The translations under genes were made by a program, and so were the position numbers. A stretch of 64,000 nucleotides of DNA from Bradyrhizobium sp. CCGUVB1N3 (GTDB lineage: Bacteria > Pseudomonadota > Alphaproteobacteria > Rhizobiales > Xanthobacteraceae): contig NZ_JANADR010000001.1 of NCBI RefSeq assembly GCF_024199925.1, forward strand, positions 4,963,501 to 5,027,500. Direction: 5' to 3'. This document shows, in pieces, positions 17,129-26,732 of this stretch. The notes under the pieces were generated by a model. It was not told the DNA's origin. It worked only from the letters and a program-made list of their open reading frames with translations, and ran no database searches. Every line of letters begins with the position of its first letter. Positions within the stretch are counted from its first letter, which is position 1.

Positions 17129-18071
17129 GATCTTTTTTGCCTGGCTTGCTTTCCCATGAACGTCTTTGGCTCGCTACCGATAGCGCGTTGCGAACCGGGT
17201 GGACGCTGACCTTGAACAGGCCGCCGCGATCAGCCGGCACGATGGCGCACGGAATTCGCTGCCGCCGGTCGCGGGGACTGACTTGCGTTCTCACGTTATC
17301 ACCAACAGATGGCACATGCCCTAAGTCCAAGTTTCAATTGTGGACGAACCGCACCAGTTTCGCACCAGAAACAACCCGCACGAAGCGCGACGAACGTGGT
17401 CGAATTCCACAGAAAGCGCAGGAAAATCAACGGCGGCGGCCATTATCCCGCGCTTCGTCACTCCCAGCCGTACTTTAGCGGTCCGCAAATTACATCTCCG
17501 GCTTCAATCTAGCCATGATTTCTCAGCCCGATCGTAGATGCGGCGGGTATTTTCGCCGAAGGATCGCGTTTCTAAGGGTCGAGAACCTGCGAGCGGAACG
17601 TGCAACTCGGCGATGTCCACACAAGACAATGCGCGTGATCCGGCGACGACTGCCGATGATTGCGATACGAGGATGCCGCGCCCTTGAGAGGCAATTCGCG
17701 ATCTGGTCGAAACCGTAACGATGTTGTGTTGCGCGGAGTCCACGGGTCTGGATGGTTGCTGCCGTGGAATGACGGGCCGAATGAAATGCACTCCATTGAA
17801 GGACAAAGAATTTTCGATCTTCTCAGACTGAAACCCACTCTACGAGCTAGGCCCAGAAATCGGTTTCGTGCACCTGGGAGGCGCGGTCGGCTGTTTGCAT
17901 GCTCGGCTTCGAGCGCTGGGACGCTGACCGAAGGAGGATCAAATGCAGGTTGCAACTACCCGCTCGTCCAGGAATTGGCCTCTGGATTGCTTCCGTCGTC
18001 GGGAAATGAACGCAGAGTATCGCGATCCCAATACAGCGCTCCAGCTTGATCTCGACCTAGAGGCAGGCCAT
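17129..18071. other. Stretch without a supportable gene
   Basis: No open frame here shows family features. Short frames occur on both strands but lack signal, motif or ribosome site, except for a small frame from ATG 17943 that has a good AAGGAGG site. That frame runs into the remains of the broken amidohydrolase. The composition looks less GC-rich than the flanking core genes. I read it as decayed island DNA. Confidence 0.5.
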
Positions 18072-18937
18072 ATGTTCACGAGAAGAGCTGTTGTTCAGGG
18101 TTTGACCGTAGCTGCGCTGAGCTGCACAAGCTGGGTCTTGTCGAGTTGGCAAACAACGGCGTTACCACGGTCCACAATTGGTCCAACAATACCCGCACGC
18201 CAGCACATGCGGACGCCGAGCTGACAGCGCGCCGCGACGCAATGGTGCGCGCCCGTTTCGCCTATGCGCATCCGGACCTGCTCGATCAGACCAAGCTAAT
18301 CGATTTCAACGACAGCGACCGGGTTAAGGACCAATGGTTCGGCAAGACCTCGCCGTTCGAAGGCGTTGTTCACCTCGGCGTAAACCTTCGGGGGATGAGC
18401 CAAAGCACGGAGGCGGTGTTCCACGAGGAAATAGGACTGGTGATGAAGCGAGGACTTCCTCGTGCCATTCACGCCGGATAGTTACCGCCAAACACCAACA
18501 ATGCCAACGACTACGAGAAGCGCGGTTATCTCGGCCCGGACCTGCTAATCGCTCACTATGTGGTGGGCGACGGTGGCGACTTCGCGGCGCTGGCGAGAAC
18601 AAGGACTCCGCTCAGCTTCGCAACCGTTTCGGAAATGCGCCTTGGCAAGGCCGGTGACCACTGTGCCGCCTTGATGCGCATGCGAAGAGCGGGCTTGACG
18701 CTCTCTCTTTCCGTCGATGCCAGTCTCATCGGTCCGCCGAACATGTTCGAACTGATGCGAACTACGTGGAATCTGGGCGTTCCGTGGCAGGGCTCAGAAT
18801 CGGCCGATCAGAAGCCGATTGGCTATTCCGAAATCATTCGCATGGCGACTATCAACGGCGCCACCGGGGGCGGTTGCCCGGACCTCCGCGCAATACTGCC
18901 GTGCCTTTTCGACATCTTTCCGCAGATTGCCGAATAG
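18072..18937 (+). pseudogene. Broken secreted amidohydrolase
   Basis: A twin-arginine-like start (MFTRRAVVQGLTVAALSC) is followed, in another frame, by amidohydrolase sequence. GLVELANNGVTTVHNW lies near 18120, then comes an in-frame TAG at 18479-18481, then LIAHYV, PLSFATVSEMRLG, LTLSLSVDAS and a C-terminal segment IIRMATINGA, in the order expected for cytosine deaminase or atrazine-chlorohydrolase-type enzymes. The early metal-binding strand is missing, so there is a deletion as well as a frameshift and a stop. It has clearly been non-functional for some time. Confidence 0.65.
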
Positions 18938-19354
18938 CGCTTTGCGATGGCCGACAGCGCTTTGAAATTGTAGCAGACTGCCTGCAACCGCGCGGCAGTC
19001 GCGTCGATATCGGAAACCCGTATCGCCGCGATGTCGGCCCCGGCCGACGAGGATCAGGCGATAGCCGCATTCACCCAGTGTTTCGCCAGGGCGGCGCCGA
19101 GCCAGAGCTGGTTCGCAGCCGCCGTCAAGAAGGCGCAGAGCCAGCTCGACTTGCTGCCACCGCGCCGAGGCGGGCCACGACCGGCTTCCCGAGAAGCGGC
19201 GAATGTATCACTGAAGCATAGTCGAGTATCGCTCAGTACTAGTGCGAGTGCAAAACTGCATCGCTGCCTAAAGTTACGGTCGGCAGCTTTTCCGTTTTTT
19301 AGTAGTTGCCCACTAGAACGATTGCCGAGGAGCTCTGGTGTGCAGGTGGTCGTC
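18938..19354. other. Stretch without a supportable gene
   Basis: This segment follows the broken amidohydrolase and contains only short arginine-rich frames typical of chance GC-rich reading. I see no RNA gene, repeat or clear promoter in it. Confidence 0.45.
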
Positions 19355-19651
19355 ATGGAAGAACTGGACTCCGAGTACAAGCCCGCTTGGACCAATGGTT
19401 GGATCGCCGCCGCTTTGGCAGTGATTGCGATGATGTTGCTGGCCGTTGATGTTGCGGACCAGAACTTAGACTCTCCCGGCGGAGGCGTCGAAGGTACCAA
19501 CTCCTATGCGGCAGTGTTTGCTGCTGGAGCGACAGTCAGTCCGACCGATCCCGGCAAACCGGTGCGCGGTCTTGCGCTCCTTGCGCAGAACCGATCCGTG
19601 AAGAAGGTCGCGGCCCTGCAAAGCGAGGCCACCCAAAGTACCGCTGACTAG
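19355..19651 (+). CDS. Hypothetical small membrane-anchored protein
   Basis: From ATG 19355 the 98-residue frame has an acidic head (MEELDSEYKP), one hydrophobic helix (WIAAALAVIAMMLLAVDVA) and a soluble tail. I do not recognise a family. The single membrane segment and a sensible start argue for a real gene, but it lies in decayed DNA, so it may also be a remnant. Confidence 0.4.
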   Translation: MEELDSEYKPAWTNGWIAAALAVIAMMLLAVDVADQNLDSPGGGVEGTNSYAAVFAAGATVSPTDPGKPVRGLALLAQNRSVKKVAALQSEATQSTAD

Positions 19652-19786
19652 CCGGCAAACGACACGCTTTGCAAGGCACGGCCAACCCGACGCTGATCTT
19701 CGATACGATCAAGTCCAAGACAAAAAACGAGCCGCCCAGGCTCGCCGGCGCAAATCACTTACATGCGTATCCCAGGAGTCTTGACA

Positions 19787-20143
19787 ATGAAGCATGCGAT
19801 CGTTGCTCTTCAGATTTTCGCGACGCTGACCTCGTCCGCAAGAGCCGAGAGTTTCACGCGCGAGCAGAAATCGACCATCGACCTTGTTGCCCGCATCATC
19901 GTTGCAGGCACCGACGACAACTGTCGGCATGTTGTGACAATCGACCGCGCGATTGCCGAAGAGCTCCTGAACGCAGGGGTTACACCTGATCAGCAGATGG
20001 ACTCGATGGAGGTCACCCTGTCGGTTTCGAGAGCCTATGCGCGTTCGAGCTACGACTCGAATCCTTCGCGGTTCTGCAAGGAGGCGTGGCAATTTGCCGG
20101 GGAAAAAGGAACGCACAAGCGGCAAATGCTTGAAATAAAATAG
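19787..20143 (+). CDS. Hypothetical secreted protein
   Basis: The 118-residue product has a clear signal peptide (KHAIVALQIFATLTSSARA) followed by a soluble domain with two cysteines, NCRH near residue 46 and RFCKEAW near 103, which could pair in the periplasm. ATG 19787 is preferred over the frame's earlier start because AGGAG lies 10 bases before it and the signal peptide then begins normally. Function is unknown. It is the best-preserved gene between tenA and the tRNA-Glu. Confidence 0.65.
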   Translation: MKHAIVALQIFATLTSSARAESFTREQKSTIDLVARIIVAGTDDNCRHVVTIDRAIAEELLNAGVTPDQQMDSMEVTLSVSRAYARSSYDSNPSRFCKEAWQFAGEKGTHKRQMLEIK

Positions 20144-20672
20144 CCCGGCCCGGGAAATCGGTGCAGTCGCGCTAGCTGATCTGGCTGAGGGTCCAGACCG
20201 GCGGCACCCAGGCCGGCGCCACCCAAGACGCCACCAACATATTTTGCGCAAAGAGCGCGGTAGGCGGCGGCTTCCGTGACGATGAATGCGCTCCCGCTCG
20301 GCGCGCGTTGTACGATTTCGACTAGGGATGCGGCCTCAAGACTTGTGCTTACGATGCAGCCGACAGCCCGAAAGGCTCTTTCGAGCTGGTCCGAGGCGAG
20401 CTCGGACCCGACGTAGCGCCGCCAAGCTTGCAGAAAGCAGCGCTTCAGCTCAATCAGGGTAGCCCCAGCGGGCGGCAGAACGACAACGATGCTTGCGCAA
20501 AGGCCGGCCGATCGCCTTTGCGAAACATGCGCAGCAGCGCGGCGATGGAAGCATCCAACCAAAGGGCATTTTCCCCCAACAGGAATAGATCTGCACAGCC
20601 GGGAACGGGACCCTTCTTCCGGAAGAACTCCAATAGCCCATCGTCGTCCTTCGGTTTGGCCGCGTCCGACAT
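20050..20672 (-). pseudogene. Hypothetical protein, probably frameshifted
   Basis: A leftward frame from ATG 20672 reads as plausible protein (SDAAKPKDDDGLLEFFRKKG, then LGENALWLDASIAALLRMF) and loses sense near 20480. A second frame then takes over with GATLIELKRCFLQAWRRYVGSELASDQLERAF and a helix-rich continuation. The end of the second frame overlaps the convergent secreted-protein gene and may not be translated. No family is recognised. The two-frame pattern fits decay seen in the rest of this segment. Confidence 0.4.
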
Positions 20673-20899
20673 CCGGTCCTCCGCAGAGGGCGCTCCGATC
20701 GCTCCAGCAGTTCAAATTGGAGAGGAGAGCCCGCGGTTACAATGCACAGCGAACGATCGCGCCCTGCGCCAGCTCCAAGGATTCGATTAGTCAACAAATC
20801 AGGACGCTAAATTGGTATGCGACAGCTGATGAGTCGTCGGCATCCGACAAGACACCAACTGGACACCACCCGCAGGCCAACAGCTAAGTTATTGAAAAA

Positions 20900-20974
20900 T
20901 GGCGCTCCCTAGGGGAATCGAACCCCTGTTTCAGCCTTGAGAGGGCCGCGTCCTAACCGCTAGACGAAGGGAGC
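20900..20974 (-). tRNA. tRNA-Glu(CTC)
   Basis: The leftward strand folds as a full cloverleaf. The acceptor GCTCCCT pairs with AGGGAGC, the discriminator is G, and CCA is encoded. The anticodon stem is CGGCC/GGCTG around loop CTCTCAA, giving anticodon CTC, and the T arm is AGGGG-TTCGATT-CCCCT. It reads GAG codons. It lies at the right end of the decayed segment, a position often used by integrating islands. Confidence 0.95.
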
Positions 20975-21119
20975 GTGAGGGACAGGACATAGCCGCGAAT
21001 TCCGTCGGCGGCAAGCCTCGTTCGGGGGCGATAATCCCGGATATGCGGCGACTGCGGCTCAAGCTTAACCGCGCGATGGCCCATCCGGGCTCGCGTTCAC
21101 TCAGAACCACTGGGAACAC

Positions 21120-21695
21120 TCACGGCGCCTTCAGCTTCTCGATCGCGGCGGCGCCGGCGGCCGGCTCCAGCCGAAACAGCCCCGCGCCCGCAAATGCGGA
21201 CTTCAATGGCGACGTCGATCGGATCTGCTGCCCGCTGCTGCCTGCGATAGCCTGGTTGAGCAGGTCCTGACCGATGGCGCCACCGCGCTGCGTCCCGACC
21301 CCGAAGTAGTAAGTCTGGCCGGCCTCGATCGGGACTTCGACCTCGTAGTCCGTCATGGACATCGTCGTGTGGGAGGCGATCTTGTAGGTGCCCGGCGGGC
21401 GCTCGACGGAGAAAAACGACCCCATCTCGAGCTTTCCGACGGGCTTGTCGTCGATCTTGATCTCCGACGAGGCGGCCAATCCGCCCATCGCGCCGAAAAT
21501 GCCCTTTTCCCGCAGGAAGCACAGCCGCGCGAGCCGAGCGCCCTTCGGTTTGGCCTGAGCTGCAGGTCCGGTTTGTTTGGCCTGCGCTGCAGGTCCAGCC
21601 TGCTTAGGCTGCGCGGCGGCCGCTGCAGGTCCTGCGCATCCGACCCATCCGACGACGACAGCAATTGCAACGACGAGTGACTTGATACGCCCCAT
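21120..21695 (-). CDS. Outer-membrane-type lipoprotein, DUF2846-like
   Basis: The 191-residue protein has a lipoprotein signal (KSLVVAIAVVVGWVGCAG; lipobox cysteine near 20). A low-complexity Gln-Ala-Lys repeat (three rounds of AGPAAQAK-type units, residues 22-50) follows, then a compact beta domain with IKIDDKPVGKLEMGSFFSVERPPGTYKI. The second part resembles DUF2846 lipoproteins, which are of unknown role. The linker repeat probably spans the periplasm or peptidoglycan. Confidence 0.75.
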   Translation of the reverse strand: MGRIKSLVVAIAVVVGWVGCAGPAAAAAQPKQAGPAAQAKQTGPAAQAKPKGARLARLCFLREKGIFGAMGGLAASSEIKIDDKPVGKLEMGSFFSVERPPGTYKIASHTTMSMTDYEVEVPIEAGQTYYFGVGTQRGGAIGQDLLNQAIAGSSGQQIRSTSPLKSAFAGAGLFRLEPAAGAAAIEKLKAP

Positions 21696-21805
21696 TCCCA
21701 GTCCCAGCCCCAGCCCATATTCCCCGGGGCAAGACCTAAATCAGAAGTTGCACGGCAAGACAACATGGACCGGAGAACGATGCTCAACTCATCCCGAGCC
21801 CGGCT

Positions 21806-22147
21806 TTACGGCTCATAGGCAAATTTCAGCCTGCCGGCGGGCCGCAAGGTGTGGGCATCGAAGGTGCGGATTTCGGTGCCCCCGCCGACGTCGAGGGTTA
21901 CCATCACGCGGTCGCCGGCCACCGCCGTCGAGACGATCTTCGCGCCCTTCGGCAGGGTGGCAGTGACGTCGCTCAAGGCCTCGGTCGCCCTTCCCTCGGA
22001 CTTGAAAAGGCGGTAGCCCACCGCGATCAGGACGGCGCAGATCGCCAGCGCCGTGGTCAACCCCGCGATCAGCATCATCCGCCGCACCCGCGCGAACAGC
22101 GCGGCCTGCTCGGAGGTCGGTTCGGGAACAGCGGTTTCGGTCGTCAT
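21806..22147 (-). CDS. Conserved hypothetical single-pass membrane protein
   Basis: The 113-residue product has a cytoplasmic N-terminus (ATG 22147), one membrane helix (MMLIAGLTTALAICAVLIAVGY) and a periplasmic beta-rich tail ending ARLKFAYEP-like (AGRLKFAYEP). Its start codon overlaps the start of divergent rluD by two bases, so either both starts are right and the promoters lie inside the opposite genes, or one true start is further in. The function is not known. Confidence 0.65.
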   Translation of the reverse strand: MTTETAVPEPTSEQAALFARVRRMMLIAGLTTALAICAVLIAVGYRLFKSEGRATEALSDVTATLPKGAKIVSTAVAGDRVMVTLDVGGGTEIRTFDAHTLRPAGRLKFAYEP

Positions 22148-23153
22148 GCAGGGCTCTGGGTCAGCGCAAAGGTTGGAGGTTGTCGTCGCCGGCGACGAGG
22201 GTTCGGCCCGGCTCGATCGGGTGCTGGCCGCCCGCCTGCCGGACCTGTCGCGATCAAGGCTGAAAACCCTGATCCTGGCGGGCTCGGTGACACTTCGTTC
22301 GGAGGCGATCCGCGACCCCGCTTATCATGTCACATCAGGCGATACGATCACAATCGACGTGCCGGAGGCCGCCCCCGCTGAGCCCCTGGCTGAGGACATC
22401 GCGCTCGATATCGTCTTCGAGGACGACGACATCATCGTCATCAACAAGCCCGCGGGCCTGGTCGTGCACCCGGCGGCCGGGCATGAGACCGGCACGCTGG
22501 TGAACGCGCTGATCGCCCATTGCGGCACCTCGCTGTCCGGCATCGGCGGGGTGCGCCGGCCCGGCATCGTGCATCGGCTGGACAAGGACACCACCGGGCT
22601 GATGGTGGTCGCCAAGAACGACCTCGCCCATCAGTCGCTGTCGGCGCAATTCGCCGACCATGGCCGCACCGGTGAGATGCGGCGTGGCTATCTCGCCTTT
22701 GCCTGGGGCGTGCCGAGCCGCCAGCGCGGCACGGTCGATGCGCCGATCGACCGCCACCCGCATGCGCGGGAGAAGATGGCGGTCCGGCAAAACGGCCGCG
22801 CGGCGGTGACGCATTGGGAGATTCTCGAGAGCTTTGCCGGGCGCGACGGCAAGCCGGTGGCCTCGCTGCTCGCTTGCGAGCTCGAGACCGGGCGCACCCA
22901 CCAGATCCGCGTCCATCTTTCCCATATGGGCCACCCCCTGCTGGGGGATGCCGTCTACGGCCCCCACTTCAAGACCAAGGCGAACCAGCTCGGGCCCGAA
23001 TCGCAGGGGGCGCTGGCCGCCCTCGGCCGGCAGGCCTTGCACGCCTATCTGCTGGTAATTGAGCACCCGCGAAGCGGAGAACTCCTGCACTGGGAACAGC
23101 CTTTGCCGGAGGATTTGCTTCTCCTCGAGGGGAGGCTGAAAGCGGCGCTATGA
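22146..23153 (+). CDS. rluD: Ribosomal large subunit pseudouridine synthase, RluD type
   Basis: The protein has an N-terminal S4 RNA-binding domain (ARLDRVLAARLPDLSRSRLKTLILAGSVTL) and the RluA-family catalytic domain with the active-site aspartate in GIVHRLDKDTTGLMVVAK and a late HQIRVHLSHMGHPLLGD. RluD modifies uridines in helix 69 of 23S rRNA. ATG 22146 overlaps the divergent gene's start; a TTG at about 22173 is an alternative. rpoH follows 220 bases later, an arrangement common in Rhizobiales. Confidence 0.9.
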   Translation: MQGSGSAQRLEVVVAGDEGSARLDRVLAARLPDLSRSRLKTLILAGSVTLRSEAIRDPAYHVTSGDTITIDVPEAAPAEPLAEDIALDIVFEDDDIIVINKPAGLVVHPAAGHETGTLVNALIAHCGTSLSGIGGVRRPGIVHRLDKDTTGLMVVAKNDLAHQSLSAQFADHGRTGEMRRGYLAFAWGVPSRQRGTVDAPIDRHPHAREKMAVRQNGRAAVTHWEILESFAGRDGKPVASLLACELETGRTHQIRVHLSHMGHPLLGDAVYGPHFKTKANQLGPESQGALAALGRQALHAYLLVIEHPRSGELLHWEQPLPEDLLLLEGRLKAAL

Positions 23154-23373
23154 CGCAGGCTGCTTCAGAAAAGCTTTACATTACAAAAAGTTATGGCAGC
23201 CACACGGGGACGTGACGTCAGTAATCCTTCCCTAAATGACCCCCGATGGGGTATATTGCGCCTGCGTTCGAAGATGATCGGACGCGGAACATCGCAGCCC
23301 GGCCGGCTTTAACCAAGCGGTCGTCTGCCTGGCCCGCCGCTATCGGGGGCCTGAACCTTTGGAGGGCGCAAGT

Positions 23374-24273
23374 ATGGCCCGTGCAGCCACGTTGCCGGTT
23401 CTGAATGGAGAATCCGGCCTTTCCCGTTACCTCGCCGAGATCCGCAAGTTTCCCATGCTGGAACCCCAGCAGGAGTACATGCTCGCCAAGCGTTGGCGCG
23501 AGCATGACGATCGCGACGCGGCGCATCAACTCGTCACCAGCCACCTCCGTCTCGTGGCCAAGATCGCCATGGGCTATCGCGGCTACGGCCTGCCGATCTC
23601 CGAGGTCGTCTCGGAAGGCAATGTCGGCCTGATGCAGGCGGTCAAGCGATTCGAGCCCGAGAAGGGCTTCCGTCTCGCCACCTACGCCATGTGGTGGATC
23701 AAGGCGTCGATTCAAGAGTACATCCTGCGTTCCTGGTCGCTCGTGAAGATGGGCACCACCGCGAACCAGAAGAAGCTGTTCTTCAACCTGCGCAAGGCGA
23801 AGAGCAAGATCTCGGCGCTGGACGAGGGTGATCTGCACCCCGACCAGGTGAAGCTGATTGCCAAGCGCCTTGGCGTCACGGCTCAGGACGTCATCGACAT
23901 GAACCGCCGTCTCGGCGGCGACGCGTCGCTGAACGCACCGATCCGCGACGACGGCGAGGCCGGCGAATGGCAGGACTGGCTGGTCGATACCTCGCCCAAC
24001 CAGGAAGCCTTGATGGCCGAGCACGAGGAATACGATCATCGCCGTGACGCCCTGAACGGCGCCATGGGCGTGCTCAACCCGCGCGAACGCCGCATCTTCG
24101 AGGCGCGGCGCCTTGCGGACGAGCCGATGACGCTGGAAGACCTCGCTGCCGAGTTCGGCGTGTCGCGCGAGCGCGTCCGCCAGATCGAGGTCCGTGCCTT
24201 TGAGAAGGTGCAGGCCGCGGTCAAGGGCACGATCGCGAAGCAGGAACAAGCAGCGCTGGAAGCCGCGCACTAA
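23374..24273 (+). CDS. rpoH: Heat-shock sigma factor RpoH (sigma-32)
   Basis: The 299-residue protein has sigma region 2 (LRLVAKIAMGYRGYGLPISEVVSEGNVGLMQAVKRFEPEKGFRLATYAMWWIKASIQEY spread over residues 50-115), the RpoH-specific box QKKLFFNLRK near residue 130, and region 4 with LEDLAAEFGVSRERVRQIEVRAFEKVQ near the end. It directs RNA polymerase to heat-shock promoters. The start at 23374 is supported by GGAGGGC 8 bases upstream; the longer TTG frame is not. Nitrobacteraceae often have several rpoH copies, and only this one is in the window. Confidence 0.95.
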   Translation: MARAATLPVLNGESGLSRYLAEIRKFPMLEPQQEYMLAKRWREHDDRDAAHQLVTSHLRLVAKIAMGYRGYGLPISEVVSEGNVGLMQAVKRFEPEKGFRLATYAMWWIKASIQEYILRSWSLVKMGTTANQKKLFFNLRKAKSKISALDEGDLHPDQVKLIAKRLGVTAQDVIDMNRRLGGDASLNAPIRDDGEAGEWQDWLVDTSPNQEALMAEHEEYDHRRDALNGAMGVLNPRERRIFEARRLADEPMTLEDLAAEFGVSRERVRQIEVRAFEKVQAAVKGTIAKQEQAALEAAH

Positions 24274-24318
24274 GCGCGGGATTTTTCAGCGCCAGAAATT
24301 GGCGGATCGAAGAGACTT

Positions 24319-24346
24319 AAAAGCCGGCGGCAACGCCGGCTTTTTT
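24319..24346 (+). terminator. Rho-independent terminator of rpoH
   Basis: AAAGCCGGCG and CGCCGGCTTT form a perfect stem around GCAA, followed by TTTT. It lies about 45 bases after the rpoH stop. Confidence 0.9.
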
Positions 24347-24426
24347 GTTGGCTAGCAAGAAGCACCGTGCACGCGGCGTCCCTTTTCGATGTTTTGGTTC
24401 GGACAAGCAGGACGAGGGAGCGCTCC

Positions 24427-25050
24427 CTATTCGCCCCACTCCCTCGCCAGGGTCGCGAGCCAGCAGCCTTCGCAGTAGCGTCCGTCCTTGAAGTCGATCC
24501 AGTTGTGCGCATAGACGTGGTCGAGCGGGATGGCGTAGCGCGCCCGCAGGACAGCCACGAGGGTACGCCACGCCGCAACCTGCGCCTCGGTCGGCCCCGT
24601 CGTCACGTCCGGAAAATTGCCGGCAAACTCGACACCGATCGAGTTGTCGCGCACGACCTGATGGTAGGTCGCGGAGTTGTCGATGAAGGCGTTGTCGTTG
24701 CGATTGGCGCCATCGCCATGGGTCGGCACTAGGTTTTCAGGGACGGCCCAATAGACCGTACCGTCGGTCTCGACCCATATCGTGACGCCGCGCCGCGTCG
24801 GGTTCTTCGATTGCGCCAGCGCCCCCATGCGGGCGGATCCCGCCGGCCCCTCGGTCTGGTGCACGATGATGTTGTGCCAGGCATGGGCAGCACCGACGTC
24901 GCCCCAGGGTGCCAGCCAGACCATGTTCAGGCCGGGAATCGTCGGCGTGCCCGACGCCCGCGCTATTCTGGCAAGGTCGGGATCGGTTGCCGCGGCCGGA
25001 GCGAGCAGTGCAAACGCGGCGAGCAGCATCGCGAGAAGGCGGGAAAGCAT
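24427..25050 (-). CDS. Secreted N-acetylmuramoyl-L-alanine amidase, amidase_2/PGRP fold
   Basis: The 207-residue protein has a signal peptide (SRLLAMLLAAFALLAPAAA) and a zinc amidase domain with the ligand histidine in IIVHQTEGP near residue 64, YHQVVRDNSIGVEFAGN near 130 and a late HNWIDFKDGRYCEGCW. The fold cleaves the amide between muramic acid and the stem peptide. The CEGC pair near the end could form a disulfide. It is convergent with rpoH and probably acts in peptidoglycan recycling or remodelling. Confidence 0.8.
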   Translation of the reverse strand: MLSRLLAMLLAAFALLAPAAATDPDLARIARASGTPTIPGLNMVWLAPWGDVGAAHAWHNIIVHQTEGPAGSARMGALAQSKNPTRRGVTIWVETDGTVYWAVPENLVPTHGDGANRNDNAFIDNSATYHQVVRDNSIGVEFAGNFPDVTTGPTEAQVAAWRTLVAVLRARYAIPLDHVYAHNWIDFKDGRYCEGCWLATLAREWGE

Positions 25051-25059
25051 GAGGCAAAC

Positions 25060-25102
25060 CTAAAGCGCGATGACGATTCATTCCAATCTCATCGCGCTTT
25101 AG
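25060..25102. repeat. 43-base palindromic interspersed repeat, copy 1
   Basis: The arms CTAAAGCGCGATGA and TCATCGCGCTTTAG are perfect over 14 bases and flank a 15-base loop. A near-identical copy is at 40538-40580. It lies between the amidase and cyclase genes and could end transcription of the cyclase. Confidence 0.85.
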
Positions 25103-25108
25103 CATGCG

Positions 25109-26329
25109 TCAGGCGAACTTGCGTGCCGCTTCCGTTGGCAGTTGCGGCAAGTCCGGCTGGAGCGGCGGCGCGGGATCGTAGACCGCAAAATCGTTCTTGC
25201 CGTTTTTCTTGGCGCCATAGAGCGCATGGTCGGCGTTCGCCATCAGCCGGTCGGGAAACTGGCCGATGCCGCGCTCCCACTGCGCGATCCCGATCGAGAC
25301 CGCGATCGGAATCTCGCCTCCTGCGCAGGTTTCGGCATCCCTGCGGCAAACGTCCAGCACGCGGCGGGCAATCAGCGCGCCCTCAATCTGGGTCGAGGAC
25401 GGCAGCACGATACAGAACTCGTCACCGCCGGTGCGGGCGAGCATGTCGCCTGGCCGAAGGCGCGTCTGTGCCATCAGGGTGAAATGCTGCAGGCAGGCAT
25501 CCCCCGCGGCATGTCCATGGGTATCGTTGATGGCCTTGAAGCCGTCGAGATCGATGACCAGCAGCGAGAACGGCTCGCCGCTGCGCTCCGAGCGGGCGCA
25601 CTCCTCGGTGAGGCGCTGCAACAGGTGCCGCCGGTTGGCGACGCCCGTGAGGTCGTCGAGCAGTGCGAGATCGGCGACCTCGTTGCGCAGGCGCTCGATC
25701 GCCATCAACAGGCAGCCGAAATTCCAGGCCATCGCCAGGAACACCAGAACCAGGATCAGGCCCGCTTGCAATCCATTGAAGTTGATCGCGGTGATGGCGC
25801 CGCCAAAGCCGAGCAGCGCGGCAACGGAGCGGATCACGTGCGCGGACAGCAGCATGAAGGCGACGATCGCGGCGAGACGCGCGCCGGGATTTTCCCGGCC
25901 ATCCTGCTTGCCGAGGAGGAGCGGCAACACCATCAAGATCGGCGTCGATTGTCCCAGCGAATAAATCAGGACGCGCGCGGGCATGTAGTCGATCACGACC
26001 AGGAACCCGGCGAGGCCGGCCGTGGTCAGCAACGAGACCGCGATCGCCGTGCGCCAGGCCACCGGCTTGTCGTAGAACCGCGTCACGCCCATGCAGGCGA
26101 GCCAGGACGAGAAGATCATCAGCCCGCCGCCGGCAATCAGCGGAAAGCGCGGATCCATCACGCCGCGCAGCATGGTGATGCCGGCACCGACCGCCGCGAG
26201 CACCGCGGCCGCCGTCCAGAACCGCGCCGCCTCGAACTTGGGATAAGCGTTGGCCACGTAGGCCCAGATCAGGCCGAGAGCCAGGAAGTTGATGACGATG
26301 ACGATCCAGAGTGTCGACACGCTCAGCAT
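25109..26329 (-). CDS. Diguanylate cyclase with multi-pass membrane sensor
   Basis: The 406-residue protein has about seven N-terminal membrane helices up to residue 200, then a GGDEF domain starting at LLDDLTGVANRRHLLQRL. It has an intact active site RTGGDEFCIVLP and downstream IPIAVSIGIAQWE. It should make cyclic di-GMP. There is no EAL domain, and no obvious RxxD inhibitory site is seen at the usual position before the GGDEF motif. The membrane part is of the kind found in many alphaproteobacterial cyclases with unknown signals. Confidence 0.9.
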   Translation of the reverse strand: MLSVSTLWIVIVINFLALGLIWAYVANAYPKFEAARFWTAAAVLAAVGAGITMLRGVMDPRFPLIAGGGLMIFSSWLACMGVTRFYDKPVAWRTAIAVSLLTTAGLAGFLVVIDYMPARVLIYSLGQSTPILMVLPLLLGKQDGRENPGARLAAIVAFMLLSAHVIRSVAALLGFGGAITAINFNGLQAGLILVLVFLAMAWNFGCLLMAIERLRNEVADLALLDDLTGVANRRHLLQRLTEECARSERSGEPFSLLVIDLDGFKAINDTHGHAAGDACLQHFTLMAQTRLRPGDMLARTGGDEFCIVLPSSTQIEGALIARRVLDVCRRDAETCAGGEIPIAVSIGIAQWERGIGQFPDRLMANADHALYGAKKNGKNDFAVYDPAPPLQPDLPQLPTEAARKFA

Positions 26330-26732
26330 GGCGACTGCGAGACACGCGTCGTCTCGCCCTCTCCGTTTGGCAGCCGTCCGTCCATAACCATCCCCGTCTT
26401 GTTACCGGGACAATGCGCGCGGCGCGCTTAACGGAATCTCACCGCGATCTTCGAAAGCGCGCCTTTGGTTTTGGATTGATGAACGCCGCGCGCGCGTTGC
26501 CGGATCGTTAGCCATGTCGTGCGGGCGTCTGGCGGACGGCGGCAAGGCGGATTCGCAGACGGAAATCACCCATAAAAGCGTTTGATCTGTGGATAACGTA
26601 ATGACAGCGGCGTGACAGCGCGGGGCAGGCGCCCGCGAATCTGCTGAGTTTGGTGTCGAGGATGTTGCGAGGCTGGCCCTCCGCCGAGCATCCCTCGTGT
26701 CGCGTTCCACCATTAACCCTTGAGAGGATACT
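26330..26732. other. Intergenic region upstream of the cyclase and of the Lys/Ala peptide gene
   Basis: No gene with family features is found in these 400 bases. Its right end carries the ribosome site (GAGAGGA at 26722) for the small peptide at 26733. It probably holds divergent promoters for both genes. Confidence 0.5.

Noticed and set aside
17129..18071. Several short open frames (60-130 codons)
   Set aside because: No motif, signal or codon pattern supports them, and most overlap each other on both strands.
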